DNA from: CAVQBJ01 sp963724405
GTDB lineage: Bacteria > Actinomycetota > Thermoleophilia > Solirubrobacterales > Solirubrobacteraceae
Length of the DNA: 64,000 nt
Direction: 5' to 3'
NCBI GenBank assembly: GCA_963724405.1
Contig: CAVRUQ010000012.1
Location: 1 to 64,000 of the forward strand
Shown here: in pieces, positions 1 to 8,333 of the stretch
How the letters are laid out: every line of letters begins with the position of its first letter
Numbering within the stretch: the stretch's first letter is position 1
Program-made: the position numbers and the translations under genes
Notes under the pieces: model-generated
Told to the model about the DNA's origin: nothing
The model's database searches: none
Seen by the model: the letters and a program-made list of their open reading frames with translations, nothing else

Positions 1-85
1 CCTGCGAGCAGCCAAATGTCAGCACGGCGGCGGCGAGCGCGGGCGCGACGACAAGCGAGCGGAACGCGGCACGAGCGAGTGGCAT
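1..85 (-). CDS. N-terminus of a lipoprotein (partial)
   Basis: The first 28 codons of a leftward gene run off the window edge. Translation from the ATG at 85 gives a basic start (MPLARAAFRS), a hydrophobic core of Val, Ala and Leu, then LTFGC followed by Ser-Gln. This is a type II (lipoprotein) signal peptide with Cys at about residue 26 as the lipidated residue. A GAGGTGG stretch lies about 15 nt upstream of the ATG. A GTCAG-N4-CTGAC dyad sits 64 nt upstream. The mature part is outside the window, so function is unknown. Confidence 0.6.
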   Translation of the reverse strand, partial: MPLARAAFRSLVVAPALAAAVLTFGCSQ

Positions 86-148
86 TTTCGACACGAACAC
101 CACCTCGGGCCAAGCGATGCGATCGTGCGCGGGGCCGCAGGAGCGAGA

Positions 149-164
149 GGTCAGAACCCTGACC
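149..164. promoter_or_regulatory. Operator-like dyad, copy 1
   Basis: GGTCAG-AACC-CTGACC is a perfect 6-4-6 inverted repeat 64 nt upstream of the lipoprotein start. It matches the dyads at 7562, 13488, 22691, 36115 and 37407. No GGGTA -10 element is visible between this copy and its gene. Confidence 0.6.
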
Positions 165-335
165 CGCGCGAGCGCTGCGGGCGGTGCCGCTGCCGATAGG
201 TCAGTCGCTGGCGCCGAGGTCAGATCCGCATTGCTCCGGTGAGCGGTCAGCGTTCGGACGCCGATGAGGTGCAGGCGAGCTTTTCACGGCGCCGGCGGGT
301 TGCCATAACGGTGCGTCCTGTTCCTGAAGGTAGCG

Positions 336-641
336 ATGACCTCTCGAACTCATCCGCAGCAGGGCCTGCGCTTGCGCTTGTGCGTCAGGGCGACGCGGCT
401 GTGTCGTTGCCGCTTCTGCGGCACGGCCGTGCGCATTGGGGATGCACTCGCGTTCAGTGGGCACGGCCTCGCGCACGCTGAGTGTGCGCTCGCGCATTGG
501 ATGGAGACGCGGCCGCGCGAAGCCGACGCGCTCACGCCTCACGCCGTCGGCGCCGAGCACGCGTGGAACGTCGTGCTCGGTCGCAGGGAGCCAACCACTC
601 CAGAGCAGGCGGGCTACACGAACGCCGATGACCATCGATGA
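336..641 (+). CDS. Small Cys/His-rich putative zinc-binding protein
   Basis: This 101-residue protein is not recognised as a named family. Its centre holds a CRFCG motif, then a GD-hydrophobic turn, then HAEC, in the order C-x2-C ... H-x2-C. That spacing suggests a small zinc-ribbon or LIM-like fold. The ATG is supported by GAAGG five nt upstream. The C-terminal third is hydrophilic and featureless. It is convergent with the fdh operon end. A real short gene is likely; the role is unknown. Confidence 0.5.
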   Translation: MTSRTHPQQGLRLRLCVRATRLCRCRFCGTAVRIGDALAFSGHGLAHAECALAHWMETRPREADALTPHAVGAEHAWNVVLGRREPTTPEQAGYTNADDHR

Positions 642-731
642 GCCCGTCAGTCGGCCGTCGCCGCTTCGCGGAACTCCGAGGTGTGCGCCGACGCTGTCGA
701 CACACGACGCACTGCTCGTGCGGAGGTGATG

Positions 732-1739
732 TCAGCGAGCCGTGGGCGCAGCTTGCTCTTCGAGGCGGCGGCGCTGCGGCGCCACCGTGTACTTCGGGTC
801 ACGTGCGGAGGCCATGCCCGCGGCGAACAGGCCGAAGCGGGTGAGCGCCGAGCCGGTGAGCAGTGCCCCTCCGCTGAGCGCTGCGCCTCGGCGGCTGCGG
901 CGGGCGAACGCGACGGTGCCGAGGGTCCCGAGCGCCGTGAGGGTCTGGGCGGCCTTGAGCCGCTTGGCCGCGCTGCCTTCGTGCAGCGCGTCGGCGATCA
1001 TGCCGAGCCGGCGCTCGAGCAGGCGCTCGGCCGTCAGTTCGCCGAGTGCTCCGAGCACAGCCAGGCGCCGCGCGGGCGCGTTCTCAGATAGCGGCGCCGC
1101 GATGAGGGCGAATCCGGCGCCTGCGGAGGCCGCGGAACCGACGAACAGATAGGGCAGCTCGCGATAGCCCTCGTGCCAGGCCGGGACCGCCGTATTGGCG
1201 ATCAGCCCGGCGGTGTAGGACGCGACCGCGGCTCCGAGCATTCCCGCCCCTACGCCGGCCGCGCGGCCGCCGGTGCGAGCGTGGCCGGTTATATCGCTGG
1301 CCAGTGTCGCGGCGTTGAGCGGTGTGTAGGCGCCAAGGATCCACACGCCGATGCTCATCGGGGAGGTCGGCTTGAACACACGCAGCATGTTGAGAAACCG
1401 CGCCGGGCGCCCCAGGTCGTGGATGAGCGCCGCCAGCGAGGCTGCGATCGCCGCGGTGGCGCAGCACTTGGCGCGGCGCGCCAGTCGCGGCCGGCCGCTG
1501 AGATCCGCGCCGGCGGCCAGGATCGAGGAGGCGCCAGCCAGGCCGCCGGCGAACAGGTAGCCGGCGATGTCGAGCTCCCCCCACACGGGCGGGTTGATGA
1601 TCGACCGCTGGTAGTAGGAGGACCCCGTGTGGTCGTGTGGGCTTGTTCTTGCTTCGCGGGCACCGTGTGACCAAGTGCGCGATTCGCGGCCGGTTCGGAC
1701 GCCGCGCAGGCCCTCGCGGGTGACTGCGGCGTGACTCAC
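732..1739 (-). CDS. nrfD: NrfD/PsrC-type membrane subunit of formate dehydrogenase
   Basis: A 335-residue multi-pass membrane protein of the polysulfide reductase NrfD family. It would take electrons from the Fe-S subunit to the quinone pool. The family signature region is visible: a first helix after PPVWGELD, the HDLGRP motif at the end of the next helix, and later helices around VASYTAGLIANTA and PYLFVGSAASAG. The start chosen is the GTG at 1739, which overlaps the fdhB stop as GTGA, the junction style used across this operon. The N-terminal 50 residues before the first helix are unusually polar. It is the last gene of the fdh operon. Confidence 0.85.
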   Translation of the reverse strand: MSHAAVTREGLRGVRTGRESRTWSHGAREARTSPHDHTGSSYYQRSIINPPVWGELDIAGYLFAGGLAGASSILAAGADLSGRPRLARRAKCCATAAIAASLAALIHDLGRPARFLNMLRVFKPTSPMSIGVWILGAYTPLNAATLASDITGHARTGGRAAGVGAGMLGAAVASYTAGLIANTAVPAWHEGYRELPYLFVGSAASAGAGFALIAAPLSENAPARRLAVLGALGELTAERLLERRLGMIADALHEGSAAKRLKAAQTLTALGTLGTVAFARRSRRGAALSGGALLTGSALTRFGLFAAGMASARDPKYTVAPQRRRLEEQAAPTAR

Positions 1740-2611
1740 CGGCCGGCCCGCGTGAAGGAGGCGATGGCACCGACCAGTAGCGCGCTGGCGGCGAGGCCCA
1801 CGTTCCTCCACATGTCGGGCAGGTCGCGCGTGGTGACCACCGGATCGGGCGGCAGGCCGTAGACCTCGGGCTCGTCGAGCAGCAGGAAGAACGCGCCGTC
1901 ACCGCCGACGCCGTCGTCGGGATCGTGCCCGTACAGCCGGGCCTCGACCACCCCGGATTGGTGGAGTTGCTCGACGCGTCCGGCGGCGCGCTCGCGCAGC
2001 TCTTCCAGTTCGCCGAACTGGATCGAGTCGGTGGGGCAAGCCTTGGCGCATGCCGGTTCCTGACCGACCTGGAGGCGGTCGTAGCAGAGCGTGCACTTGA
2101 AGATGCGCCCGTCGTCCTCGCGCTTGTCCAGCACGCCATAGGGGCAGGCCGGCACGCAGTAGCCGCAGCCGTTGCAGATGTCCTCCTGCACTACCACGGT
2201 GCCGAACTCGGTGCGGAAGATCGCGCCGGTCGGGCAAACGTCGAGGCACGCGGCGTGAGTGCAGTGCTTGCACACGTCGGAGGCCATCAGCCAGCGGAAG
2301 CCTCCGGTGTCGCGCTGGAAGTTCGTGGCATGCCGACCGATGGGTGCGCGCTGTTCGATGAAGGCGACGTGACGCCAGGTATCGGCGCCGAGACCGCCGG
2401 AGTTGTCGTGCGACATGCCCGTCCAGTTCAGTCCGTCCTCGGGAACGTGGTTCCACTCCTTGCAGGCCACCTCGCACGCCTTGCAGCCGATGCACACGGA
2501 CGTGTCGGTGAAGAAGCCCATCCGCGGAGGGTGGTCCTCGTACCCGGCGTTCGTGGCCGGGTCGCCGCCGCGCAGCAGCACGTTGAGCGGGCCGTTCCCG
2601 TCGTGGTTCAT
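1736..2611 (-). CDS. fdhB: Formate dehydrogenase iron-sulfur subunit
   Basis: A 291-residue ferredoxin-like subunit with four cysteine clusters (CIGCKACEVAC at 40-50, CKHCTHAACLDVC, CNGCGYCVPAC, and a CTLC...CAKAC pair). This is the FdnH/HybA pattern for four [4Fe-4S] clusters. It relays electrons from FdhA to the membrane subunit. A C-terminal hydrophobic stretch (NVGLAASALLVGAIAS) probably anchors it. The ATG overlaps the fdhA stop as ATGA, so translation is likely coupled. Confidence 0.92.
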   Translation of the reverse strand: MNHDGNGPLNVLLRGGDPATNAGYEDHPPRMGFFTDTSVCIGCKACEVACKEWNHVPEDGLNWTGMSHDNSGGLGADTWRHVAFIEQRAPIGRHATNFQRDTGGFRWLMASDVCKHCTHAACLDVCPTGAIFRTEFGTVVVQEDICNGCGYCVPACPYGVLDKREDDGRIFKCTLCYDRLQVGQEPACAKACPTDSIQFGELEELRERAAGRVEQLHQSGVVEARLYGHDPDDGVGGDGAFFLLLDEPEVYGLPPDPVVTTRDLPDMWRNVGLAASALLVGAIASFTRAGR

Positions 2612-5600
2612 GGCTTGGCTCCCGTGCGCGCGGTGATCCCGGCTCGACGGCGGTACTCGTGCACGAGGTCCTGGCGGGCGGGGCCGCGGGGGCGGCGGCC
2701 TGGTCGCACATCCACGGTCAGTGCCTTGACCTCCTGAATGTGGGAGCTCGGGTCCAGGGCCATCGAGGACAGCTCGTTCATCGCGTCTCCGCGTGCGTAG
2801 CCGTTGGGGCCCCAGTGGTAGGGCATCCCGATCTGGTGCACGACGCGGCCGTCCAGATGCAGCGGGGTCATGCGGTCGGTCACCATCACGCGTGCTTCGA
2901 TCGCTCCGCGGGCGCTGACCAGCGTCGCCCAGCCGGCGTGCTCGAGACCGGCTTGGGCGGCCAGCTCAGGCGAGACCTCGCAGAACAGCTCGGGCTGCAG
3001 TTCGGACAGGTAGGGCGTCCAGCGCGACATTCCGCCGGCGGTGAAGTGCTCGGTGAGCCGGTACGTGGTCAGGACGTAGGGGAACACGTCGGCGCCGGGC
3101 TCGTCGGGGTCGGGGTGGTAGCGGTTGTTCTCGTGCTCGTAGAGCTGGCGCGCCGGGTTGCGCTGTTGCCGGTAGAAGCGGTTGCGTACCGGCGAGTCCT
3201 GGGGCTCGTAGTGCGTGGGCAGGGGGCCGTCGGCGACCCCCGCCGGGGCGTAGAGCCAGCCGCGCCCGTCGGCCTGCATGATGAATGGATCGTCTCCGGC
3301 GATCGCGTCGGGACCGGTGGCGCCCGGCGGAGGGCGGTAGCCGGGTGGCTTGTCGGCTTGGAAGTCGGGCACGTCGTGCCCGGTCCATCGGCTCTCCTGC
3401 TCGTCCCACCAGACCAGGGCCTTGCGCTCGCTCCACGGGCGCCCGTCGGGATCCGCCGACGCGCGGTTGTAGAGGATCCGCCGGTTGGCCGGCCACGCCC
3501 ACGCCCACTGGCCGCCGGTCCAGTTCTGCTCGCGCCAGGGCGTGCGCCGGGCGGTCTGATTGACGCCGTCGGCGTAGGCGCCGCTGTAGATCCAGCATCC
3601 GCACGACGTGGACCCGTCGCTCTTCAGCTCTGTGTAGCTCGAGAGCATCTCGCCGTCGGCGTTCCAGCCACTGATCTCGGCCAGGACCGCGTCTGCGCTC
3701 GGCTCGTCATGTGCCCCGGAGGTCGGGTAGTCCCACGTGAGGTCGAGCACCGGCCGGTCCATCTCGTCGGCCGAGCCGGCCAGTCGCGCTCTGATCCGAT
3801 GGCCGAGGTGGTACATGAACCACAGGTCGCTGCGTTGGTCGTCGCGCGGGTCCTGTGCCTTGTGATGCCACTGGACCATGCGCTGGGTATTGGTGAAGGT
3901 CCCCTCCTTCTCGGTGTGGGCGGCTGCCGGGAAGAAGAACACCTCGGTGGCGATGTCCTGCGTGCGCATCTCACCGGACTCGATCTCCGGGCCGTCCTTC
4001 CACCAGGTGGCGCTTTCGATCAGCGAGAAGTCGCGGACCACCAGCCAGTCCAGCTTGGACATCCCGAGGCGCTGCATGCGCGTGTTCGCCGACCCGACCG
4101 CTGGGTTCTGCCCGAACAGCATGTAGCCCTTGACGGTTCCCTTCACCTGTTCCATGACCGTGTCATAGGTGCTGTGGCTGCCGGTCAGGCGCGGCAGGTA
4201 GTCGAAGCAGTAGTCGTTAGCGTCGGTGGCCGCTGCACCCCAGTAGGCCTTCAGCAGGCTGACGGTGTAGTCGCGCAGGTTGCCCCAGAAGCCGCGGGCG
4301 GGGGCGTCGGCCGTGACGAAGTCGTCGAGGTTCTTGTGGCCGTGGGCGTGGGGCATCGGGATGTATCCCGGCAGGGTGTCGAACAGTGTGGGGATGTCGC
4401 TGGACCCCTGAATCGAAGCGTGGCCGCGCATCGCCATGACGCCGCCCCCGGGGCGACCCATGTTCCCGAGCAGCAGCTGCAGGATCGAGGCGGCACGGAT
4501 GTACTGCGACCCGATTGTGTGCTGGGTCCAGCCGACCCCGTGCACGAACGCGGTCGTGCGCTCCCGTCCCGAGTTGGTCACAAACAGCTCGCAGACCCTG
4601 GCGAACAGGGCGGGCGGCACGCCGCACACTTGCTCCACCATCTCGGGCGTGTAGGCGGCGTAATGGCGCTTGAGGATCTGCCACACGCAGCGCGGGTGCT
4701 CGAGCGTGAGATCGAGCGACGGTTCGCCTCGGGCCTCGGGGCTGCCCTGCCCCCGCCCCTCGCTGCCCAGTCGCGACAGGTTGCCCTCCTGATCGCGCTG
4801 CCCCGAAGCCGCGGCCATGAAGGCGCCGTCGTACTGCCACGTCGTGGGGTCATACGTCCCTGCCTCGTGGTCATAGCCTGAGAACAGCCCGTCGGCATCG
4901 GCGTCCGCGAACTCCTCGCCGATGATGGTCGGCGCGTTGGTGTAGGCGAGGACGTATTCGCGGAAGTCCGACTCCGTCTGCAGGACGTGATTGATGATGC
5001 CGCCCAGGAAGGCGATGTCGGTGCCGGCGCGTAGCGGCACGAACAGGTCGGCCAGCGCGCTCGTGCGGCTGTAGTGGGGGTCCACGTGAATCACTGTCGC
5101 CCCGCGCGCCTTCGCCTCCATCACCCACTGGAACGCCACGGGATGCGCCTCGGCCATGTTTGAGCCCTCGAGCACGATGAGATCGGAGTTCTGCAGATCG
5201 CCGGGCAGCGTGCTCGACGCGCCGCGCCCGAATGAGGTCCCAAGCCCCACGACGGTCGAGCTGTGACACACGCGCGCCTGGTTCTCGATCTGGATGATCC
5301 CGAGCGCGGTGAGCAGCTTCTTGATCAGGTAGTTCTCCTCGTTGTCGAGCGTGGCGCCACCGAGCGCGGCGATGCTCATGCACCGTCGCGTCCGCTTGCC
5401 GTCACGCTCCCATTCCCAGCCGTCGCGTCGTGTGGCGAGGATCCGGTCGGCCACCATGTCCATGGCCATCGGCAGGTCCAGGCGCTCCCAGTCGGCGCCG
5501 TACGGGCGGCGGTAGAGCACGTGGCGCTCGCGGGCCGCGCCCGTGGTCAATTGCAACGACGCCGAACCCTTGGGGCACAGCCGCCCGCGACTGTGCGGCG

Positions 5601-5823
5601 CATCGGGGTCCCCCTCGATCTGCACCACCTGGCCGTCCTTCACGAACACGTTCTGAGCACAGCCCACCGCACAGTAGGGGCACACCGACTTCACCACCCG
5701 GTCGGCCTGGGCGGTGCGAGGCAGCAGACCCGCCGAGCGCCCGGACTTCACCGCACTACCCCGACCGAGCCGGTCGGGGCCGGCGAGCTGGCGCCAGAGC
5801 GGCCATGTCGTCAGGGCGCTCAT
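2608..5823 (-). CDS. fdhA: Formate dehydrogenase catalytic subunit, cysteine form
   Basis: A 1071-residue molybdopterin oxidoreductase close in layout to FdnG/FdoG. An N-terminal [4Fe-4S] site is formed by C48, C51, C55 and C83. The Mo ligand is C186 (RVCH motif), encoded TGT; the E. coli enzyme has selenocysteine (TGA) there. The following His is kept. The molybdopterin-binding region (GSNMAEAHP) and a C-terminal dinucleotide-binding domain (YVLTTYRLTEHF, GRVVHQIGMPYHWG) are present. No twin-arginine signal is visible, so the active site may face the cytoplasm. The start at 5823 overlaps the upstream stop as ATGA. Confidence 0.93.
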   Translation of the reverse strand: MSALTTWPLWRQLAGPDRLGRGSAVKSGRSAGLLPRTAQADRVVKSVCPYCAVGCAQNVFVKDGQVVQIEGDPDAPHSRGRLCPKGSASLQLTTGAARERHVLYRRPYGADWERLDLPMAMDMVADRILATRRDGWEWERDGKRTRRCMSIAALGGATLDNEENYLIKKLLTALGIIQIENQARVCHSSTVVGLGTSFGRGASSTLPGDLQNSDLIVLEGSNMAEAHPVAFQWVMEAKARGATVIHVDPHYSRTSALADLFVPLRAGTDIAFLGGIINHVLQTESDFREYVLAYTNAPTIIGEEFADADADGLFSGYDHEAGTYDPTTWQYDGAFMAAASGQRDQEGNLSRLGSEGRGQGSPEARGEPSLDLTLEHPRCVWQILKRHYAAYTPEMVEQVCGVPPALFARVCELFVTNSGRERTTAFVHGVGWTQHTIGSQYIRAASILQLLLGNMGRPGGGVMAMRGHASIQGSSDIPTLFDTLPGYIPMPHAHGHKNLDDFVTADAPARGFWGNLRDYTVSLLKAYWGAAATDANDYCFDYLPRLTGSHSTYDTVMEQVKGTVKGYMLFGQNPAVGSANTRMQRLGMSKLDWLVVRDFSLIESATWWKDGPEIESGEMRTQDIATEVFFFPAAAHTEKEGTFTNTQRMVQWHHKAQDPRDDQRSDLWFMYHLGHRIRARLAGSADEMDRPVLDLTWDYPTSGAHDEPSADAVLAEISGWNADGEMLSSYTELKSDGSTSCGCWIYSGAYADGVNQTARRTPWREQNWTGGQWAWAWPANRRILYNRASADPDGRPWSERKALVWWDEQESRWTGHDVPDFQADKPPGYRPPPGATGPDAIAGDDPFIMQADGRGWLYAPAGVADGPLPTHYEPQDSPVRNRFYRQQRNPARQLYEHENNRYHPDPDEPGADVFPYVLTTYRLTEHFTAGGMSRWTPYLSELQPELFCEVSPELAAQAGLEHAGWATLVSARGAIEARVMVTDRMTPLHLDGRVVHQIGMPYHWGPNGYARGDAMNELSSMALDPSSHIQEVKALTVDVRPGRRPRGPARQDLVHEYRRRAGITARTGAKP

Positions 5824-6152
5824 GACCGATGCAGCTCCCGGGCGGCGCGCTGAGCGACCCACTCGAGGAGATGCTCCTTGCGGGTGGGGTTGAACGCGGG
5901 CACCCCGATCAGACGTTGTGAGCTCCCCCGCGGGAGCGCGGGGTCGACCTCGTGAGGGGTCACCGCATCACTCCCGTCGGCCGGCCTTCCGGTGGCGAGC
6001 ATATAGGCGAGGCCAGGCGAGATCCCCAGTTCGCGCCCCGCCGTCTCGAAGCTGTGCCCTTTGCGCAGCAGAGCACGCACGTCATCGCTCGTAGCCATCG
6101 CGCGCGCGACTACCCCGCTTGGCGTCGTCTCAAACCGACTCGGCAGCGGCAT
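5820..6152 (-). CDS. Small protein leading the fdh operon
   Basis: A protein of about 110 residues, or 92 if the internal ATG at 6098 is used. It has a helix-turn-helix-like stretch (SFETAGRELGISPGLAYMLATG) in which successive short helices are broken by Gly and Ser-Pro. The C-terminus mentions PAFNPTRKEHLLEWV, a charged helix. It overlaps fdhA by ATGA, so it is cotranscribed and probably serves the enzyme, as a regulator or maturation helper. No strong ribosome-binding site marks the first ATG, so the start is uncertain. Confidence 0.6.
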   Translation of the reverse strand: MPLPSRFETTPSGVVARAMATSDDVRALLRKGHSFETAGRELGISPGLAYMLATGRPADGSDAVTPHEVDPALPRGSSQRLIGVPAFNPTRKEHLLEWVAQRAARELHRS

Positions 6153-6208
6153 GCCACCGGGCCCGGCTGACGGGACCCTGGATCATCGAGGCAGTGGGCC
6201 GCCCTCGA

Positions 6209-6236
6209 CCGGCCGCCGTCGGCAGACGGCGGCCGG
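6209..6236. terminator. Strong GC hairpin
   Basis: A perfect 12-bp stem (CCGGCCGCCGTC paired with its complement) with a 4-nt loop lies between the fdh leader gene and the 6346-6867 gene, about 110 nt past the latter's stop. There is no T-tract, so it would be a non-canonical terminator or an RNA-stabilising hairpin. Confidence 0.5.
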
Positions 6237-6345
6237 CACTCGCCGAGCATCGTCGTCCGCCGAGCACGTCACCGGCGCCCGCTGCGACGCGCGGTGCCCT
6301 TCCAGCGGCGCGCCGCGCCCGTGTTGGCCGCACCGCGGTCGGGAT

Positions 6346-6867
6346 TCATCCGGCCCCCGGGTGCCGCGCAGGCATGTCGCCGCCGGAATCTCGCGTCGGA
6401 TCTCGGTCTCGGTGTTGCGTGTCGGCGCCGGTGCTCGAGTCGCCGCGAGTGATCTGCTCGATCGCGTGGCGTGAGGGAGAGCCGAGCGGGAGATCGTGCA
6501 CCCCCAGTTGGTCGTGGACCTCGGTTGTGGCGCCGAGCGCAGTCTCATCGTCGTCCATGCCTGCGAAGAACGATCCGGCCATCGCAGCCTGGGCGAATGA
6601 CGCACCGACCGCACCCGAGCCGACGCTCTGCATCGCCGGATCGTGGGTGATCGCGTTGCGCGCGAGCAACCCAATCGCGCCGAGGCCGGCGCCCACGATG
6701 ATCACGAGAGCTCCGACCGCTGCGAGCAGAATCCACAGGCCGGTGATCGCAGCGACGACAACAAAGGTGATCACGACGACAAGGCCGACGAGCACGAGCA
6801 CGAGAGGCGCAGCGACCCTGAGAGGCGAGCCGCCTTCGGAGCTGGTGTGTAGAGAGGCCATGATCAT
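6346..6867 (-). CDS. Two-helix membrane protein
   Basis: A 173-residue protein, or 171 if the second ATG at 6861 is used. Two adjacent hydrophobic helices (VAAPLVLVLVGLVVVITFVV and WILLAAVGALVIIVGAGLG) are followed by a soluble, acidic and Ser/Thr-rich tail. No enzymatic motif is seen. A GGGTAA element lies 4 nt upstream of the first ATG and 10 nt upstream of the second. The second start would therefore match the near-leaderless arrangement of its neighbours. Function unknown. Confidence 0.6.
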   Translation of the reverse strand: MIMASLHTSSEGGSPLRVAAPLVLVLVGLVVVITFVVVAAITGLWILLAAVGALVIIVGAGLGAIGLLARNAITHDPAMQSVGSGAVGASFAQAAMAGSFFAGMDDDETALGATTEVHDQLGVHDLPLGSPSRHAIEQITRGDSSTGADTQHRDRDPTRDSGGDMPARHPGAG

Positions 6868-6870
6868 CGG

Positions 6871-6876
6871 TTACCC
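6871..6876 (-). promoter_or_regulatory. SigB/SigF-like -10 element
   Basis: GGGTAA on the minus strand, with GCTT 15 nt upstream as a weak -35. It directly precedes the two-helix membrane protein. The element matches the GGGTA seen before six other genes in the window. Confidence 0.4.
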
Positions 6877-7006
6877 GTAGAACCGTGTGCGAAGCAGACG
6901 ACCGCGCGCCGATCGCTGAGCTTCCAGGCGCGTGGTCGGCTCCCAGCGCGAAACGTGGGCCGGGCGCAGCTGAGGGTGAGTGCCTCACGGCGGGACATCC
7001 GGGCAG

Positions 7007-7498
7007 CTACTCCGCTGGCGTGAGATGTCGGCCGAGCTCACCCCTGCCCGCGGGCGCCTCGTGGTCGTCCCGCCCCGGCACGGCCACCAGCTCGATCGCC
7101 GCGGCGAGAAGGTAGACCGCGGTAGCGGTGAAGCCGCTGAGCGGCCAGGCCACGCGAGCGTGGAGGAGGCCGATGAGGCAGGCGGCGCCCAGCGCGCCAC
7201 CAACCGCGAGCAACTGCAGGCTGCCCGTACGCAGCAGCTGGTGAGATGACGGCCGTGCCGATGGCGGCCGTAGGGTGAACGCGAGCGCACCCAGCGTGGT
7301 AAATCCGAGCAGCGCGCCACCCAGGAACAGCCAAACGTCTCCGATGCTCGGCTTTCCGACGTCGTGCTCGAGAACCGCACCGACGGTCCACACGGTCAGC
7401 GAGTAGCCGTACGGCAGGGCACTGCGGCCTAGCACGGCCACGAGCGCGGCCGCATACCGTTGATCCCCGGTGCTTCGCTGGCGTGAAGGCAGGGCCAC
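7007..7498 (-). CDS. Four-helix integral membrane protein
   Basis: A 163-residue protein with about four hydrophobic helices: residues near 18-42, 53-75, 93-112 and 118-140. The N-terminus is short and basic and the C-terminus is polar. No family is recognised. The GTG at 7498 lies 11 nt after a GGGTAA element with no clear ribosome-binding site, so a leaderless or short-leader transcript is likely. A perfect GTCAG-N4-CTGAC dyad sits 63 nt upstream, inside the 3' end of the STAS gene. Confidence 0.6.
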   Translation of the reverse strand: MALPSRQRSTGDQRYAAALVAVLGRSALPYGYSLTVWTVGAVLEHDVGKPSIGDVWLFLGGALLGFTTLGALAFTLRPPSARPSSHQLLRTGSLQLLAVGGALGAACLIGLLHARVAWPLSGFTATAVYLLAAAIELVAVPGRDDHEAPAGRGELGRHLTPAE

Positions 7499-7509
7499 GG
7501 ACCACTCTC

Positions 7510-7515
7510 TTACCC
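7510..7515 (-). promoter_or_regulatory. SigB/SigF-like -10 element
   Basis: GGGTAA on the minus strand 11 nt from the GTG at 7498. No good -35 partner is seen at 15 nt. The dyad at 7562 is centred about 53 nt upstream of the first G, near -65 if transcription starts 12 nt after that G. Confidence 0.4.
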
Positions 7516-7549
7516 GGTTCCTCGGCAGCGCTCCCGCACGGCGGGGAAC

Positions 7550-7975
7550 TTAGGGCGCGTGGTCAGAGATCTGACGAGCACGCACTGGCGCCGACCTCAC
7601 AGTGCGCAACCGCGCCGGCCGGGCCGCCACCGAGCATGGTCGAGCGCCGCCGCTGGTGATGAACGGGAGCCGGTCCTCGGCATCGGTCATCCGGAAGAGC
7701 CGCTGTACCGCCGGCGAGCCGGGGACCACACGGACCGAGCGGTTCCTCGCACGCATAACGTTCACGATCTCGCAGATCGCTCGCACGCCGGCGACGTCGA
7801 TGAACGTCACCCCGCTCAGATCGATGATCACGGCCCCCTGAGGGGCCTCGGGAAGCGACGCCACAGCCTGGCGTAGTTGGGCCCCGGTGCATAGATCGAG
7901 TTCGCCGACCGGGGCGATCGCCGTCTCGCCGCATCTGTTCTGGAGTCGAAGCTCCCATGTGGGCGTGGAGATCAT
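7550..7975 (-). CDS. STAS-domain protein (anti-sigma factor antagonist-like)
   Basis: From the ATG at 7975 the protein has 141 residues. The STAS core is clear: VGELDLCTGAQL (first strand and helix), AVIIDLSGVTFIDVAG (central strand), then NRSVRVVPGSPAVQRLF. In SpoIIAA/RsbV the phosphorylated Ser lies in DSSG. Here the same place reads DVAG, so the phospho-site Ser is Ala. It may act without phosphorylation or not in partner switching at all. The context of SigB-like promoters suggests a link to stress sigma control, but no anti-sigma kinase is encoded nearby. Confidence 0.75.
   Translation of the reverse strand: MISTPTWELRLQNRCGETAIAPVGELDLCTGAQLRQAVASLPEAPQGAVIIDLSGVTFIDVAGVRAICEIVNVMRARNRSVRVVPGSPAVQRLFRMTDAEDRLPFITSGGARPCSVAARPARLRTVRSAPVRARQISDHAP
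7562..7575. promoter_or_regulatory. Operator-like dyad, copy 2
   Basis: GTCAG-AGAT-CTGAC, a perfect 5-4-5 dyad. It overlaps the last codons of the STAS gene and lies 63 nt upstream of the 7498 start. Confidence 0.6.
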
Positions 7976-8019
7976 GCACAGCACACTAGGTGCGGCCCGC
8001 GGCGCGGCCAACCGGGTTT

Positions 8020-8033
8020 GTCATAGTGATGAC
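8020..8033. promoter_or_regulatory. Variant operator-like dyad upstream of STAS gene
   Basis: GTCAT-AGTG-ATGAC has the same 5-4-5 architecture and the same outer GTCA/TGAC as the other dyads, with T/A in place of G/C at the fifth position. It lies 44 nt upstream of the STAS start. Confidence 0.4.
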
Positions 8034-8312
8034 GCTCGCGCGTGCCGCGGGTATCAGCTGGCGACGTGCTTGCTCCGGTGAGCGTCAGTCGACCGTCCCC
8101 ACTGTTGGGTCGGCTACTCTCGCGGGCCGGCCAGCCTCGCCGCCACGGCGCGCTCCGCCGTGCCGACGCCCTTAACGCGCGTCGGGGTGTAAGCGACGGT
8201 AGCTCGGCGCGGCGTTGCGAGCTTCGCCGGCGGCGTCGGGCCTGGCCACGGGCGGGATCTCGCGCAGGCGTCCGACCTCGGCATGCAGCAAGGCCTGCTT
8301 ATGCCGCCAAGA

Positions 8313-8333
8313 GCCCCGGCCAGACGCCGGGGC
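8313..8333. terminator. GC hairpin in a gene-poor stretch
   Basis: GCCCCGGC and GCCGGGGC form a perfect 8-bp stem around a 5-nt loop. No T-tract follows on either strand. It may end transcripts entering the gap. Confidence 0.35.

Noticed and set aside
246..259. GTCAG-CGTT-CGGAC upstream of the small Cys/His gene as a firm operator
   Set aside because: One mismatch and no GGGTA partner; one-mismatch copies are expected by chance about twice in a window of this size.
681..705. GTGTG...CACAC hairpin as terminator of the fdh operon
   Set aside because: Only five outer pairs and a poorly paired interior; too weak to support.
2659..4881. A 740-codon plus-strand frame opposite fdhA
   Set aside because: No domain, unusual Val/Gly/His composition, and it mirrors the codon structure of fdhA.
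5266..5268. Selenocysteine codon in fdhA
   Set aside because: The codon is TGT (Cys), not TGA; no selenocysteine reading is needed.
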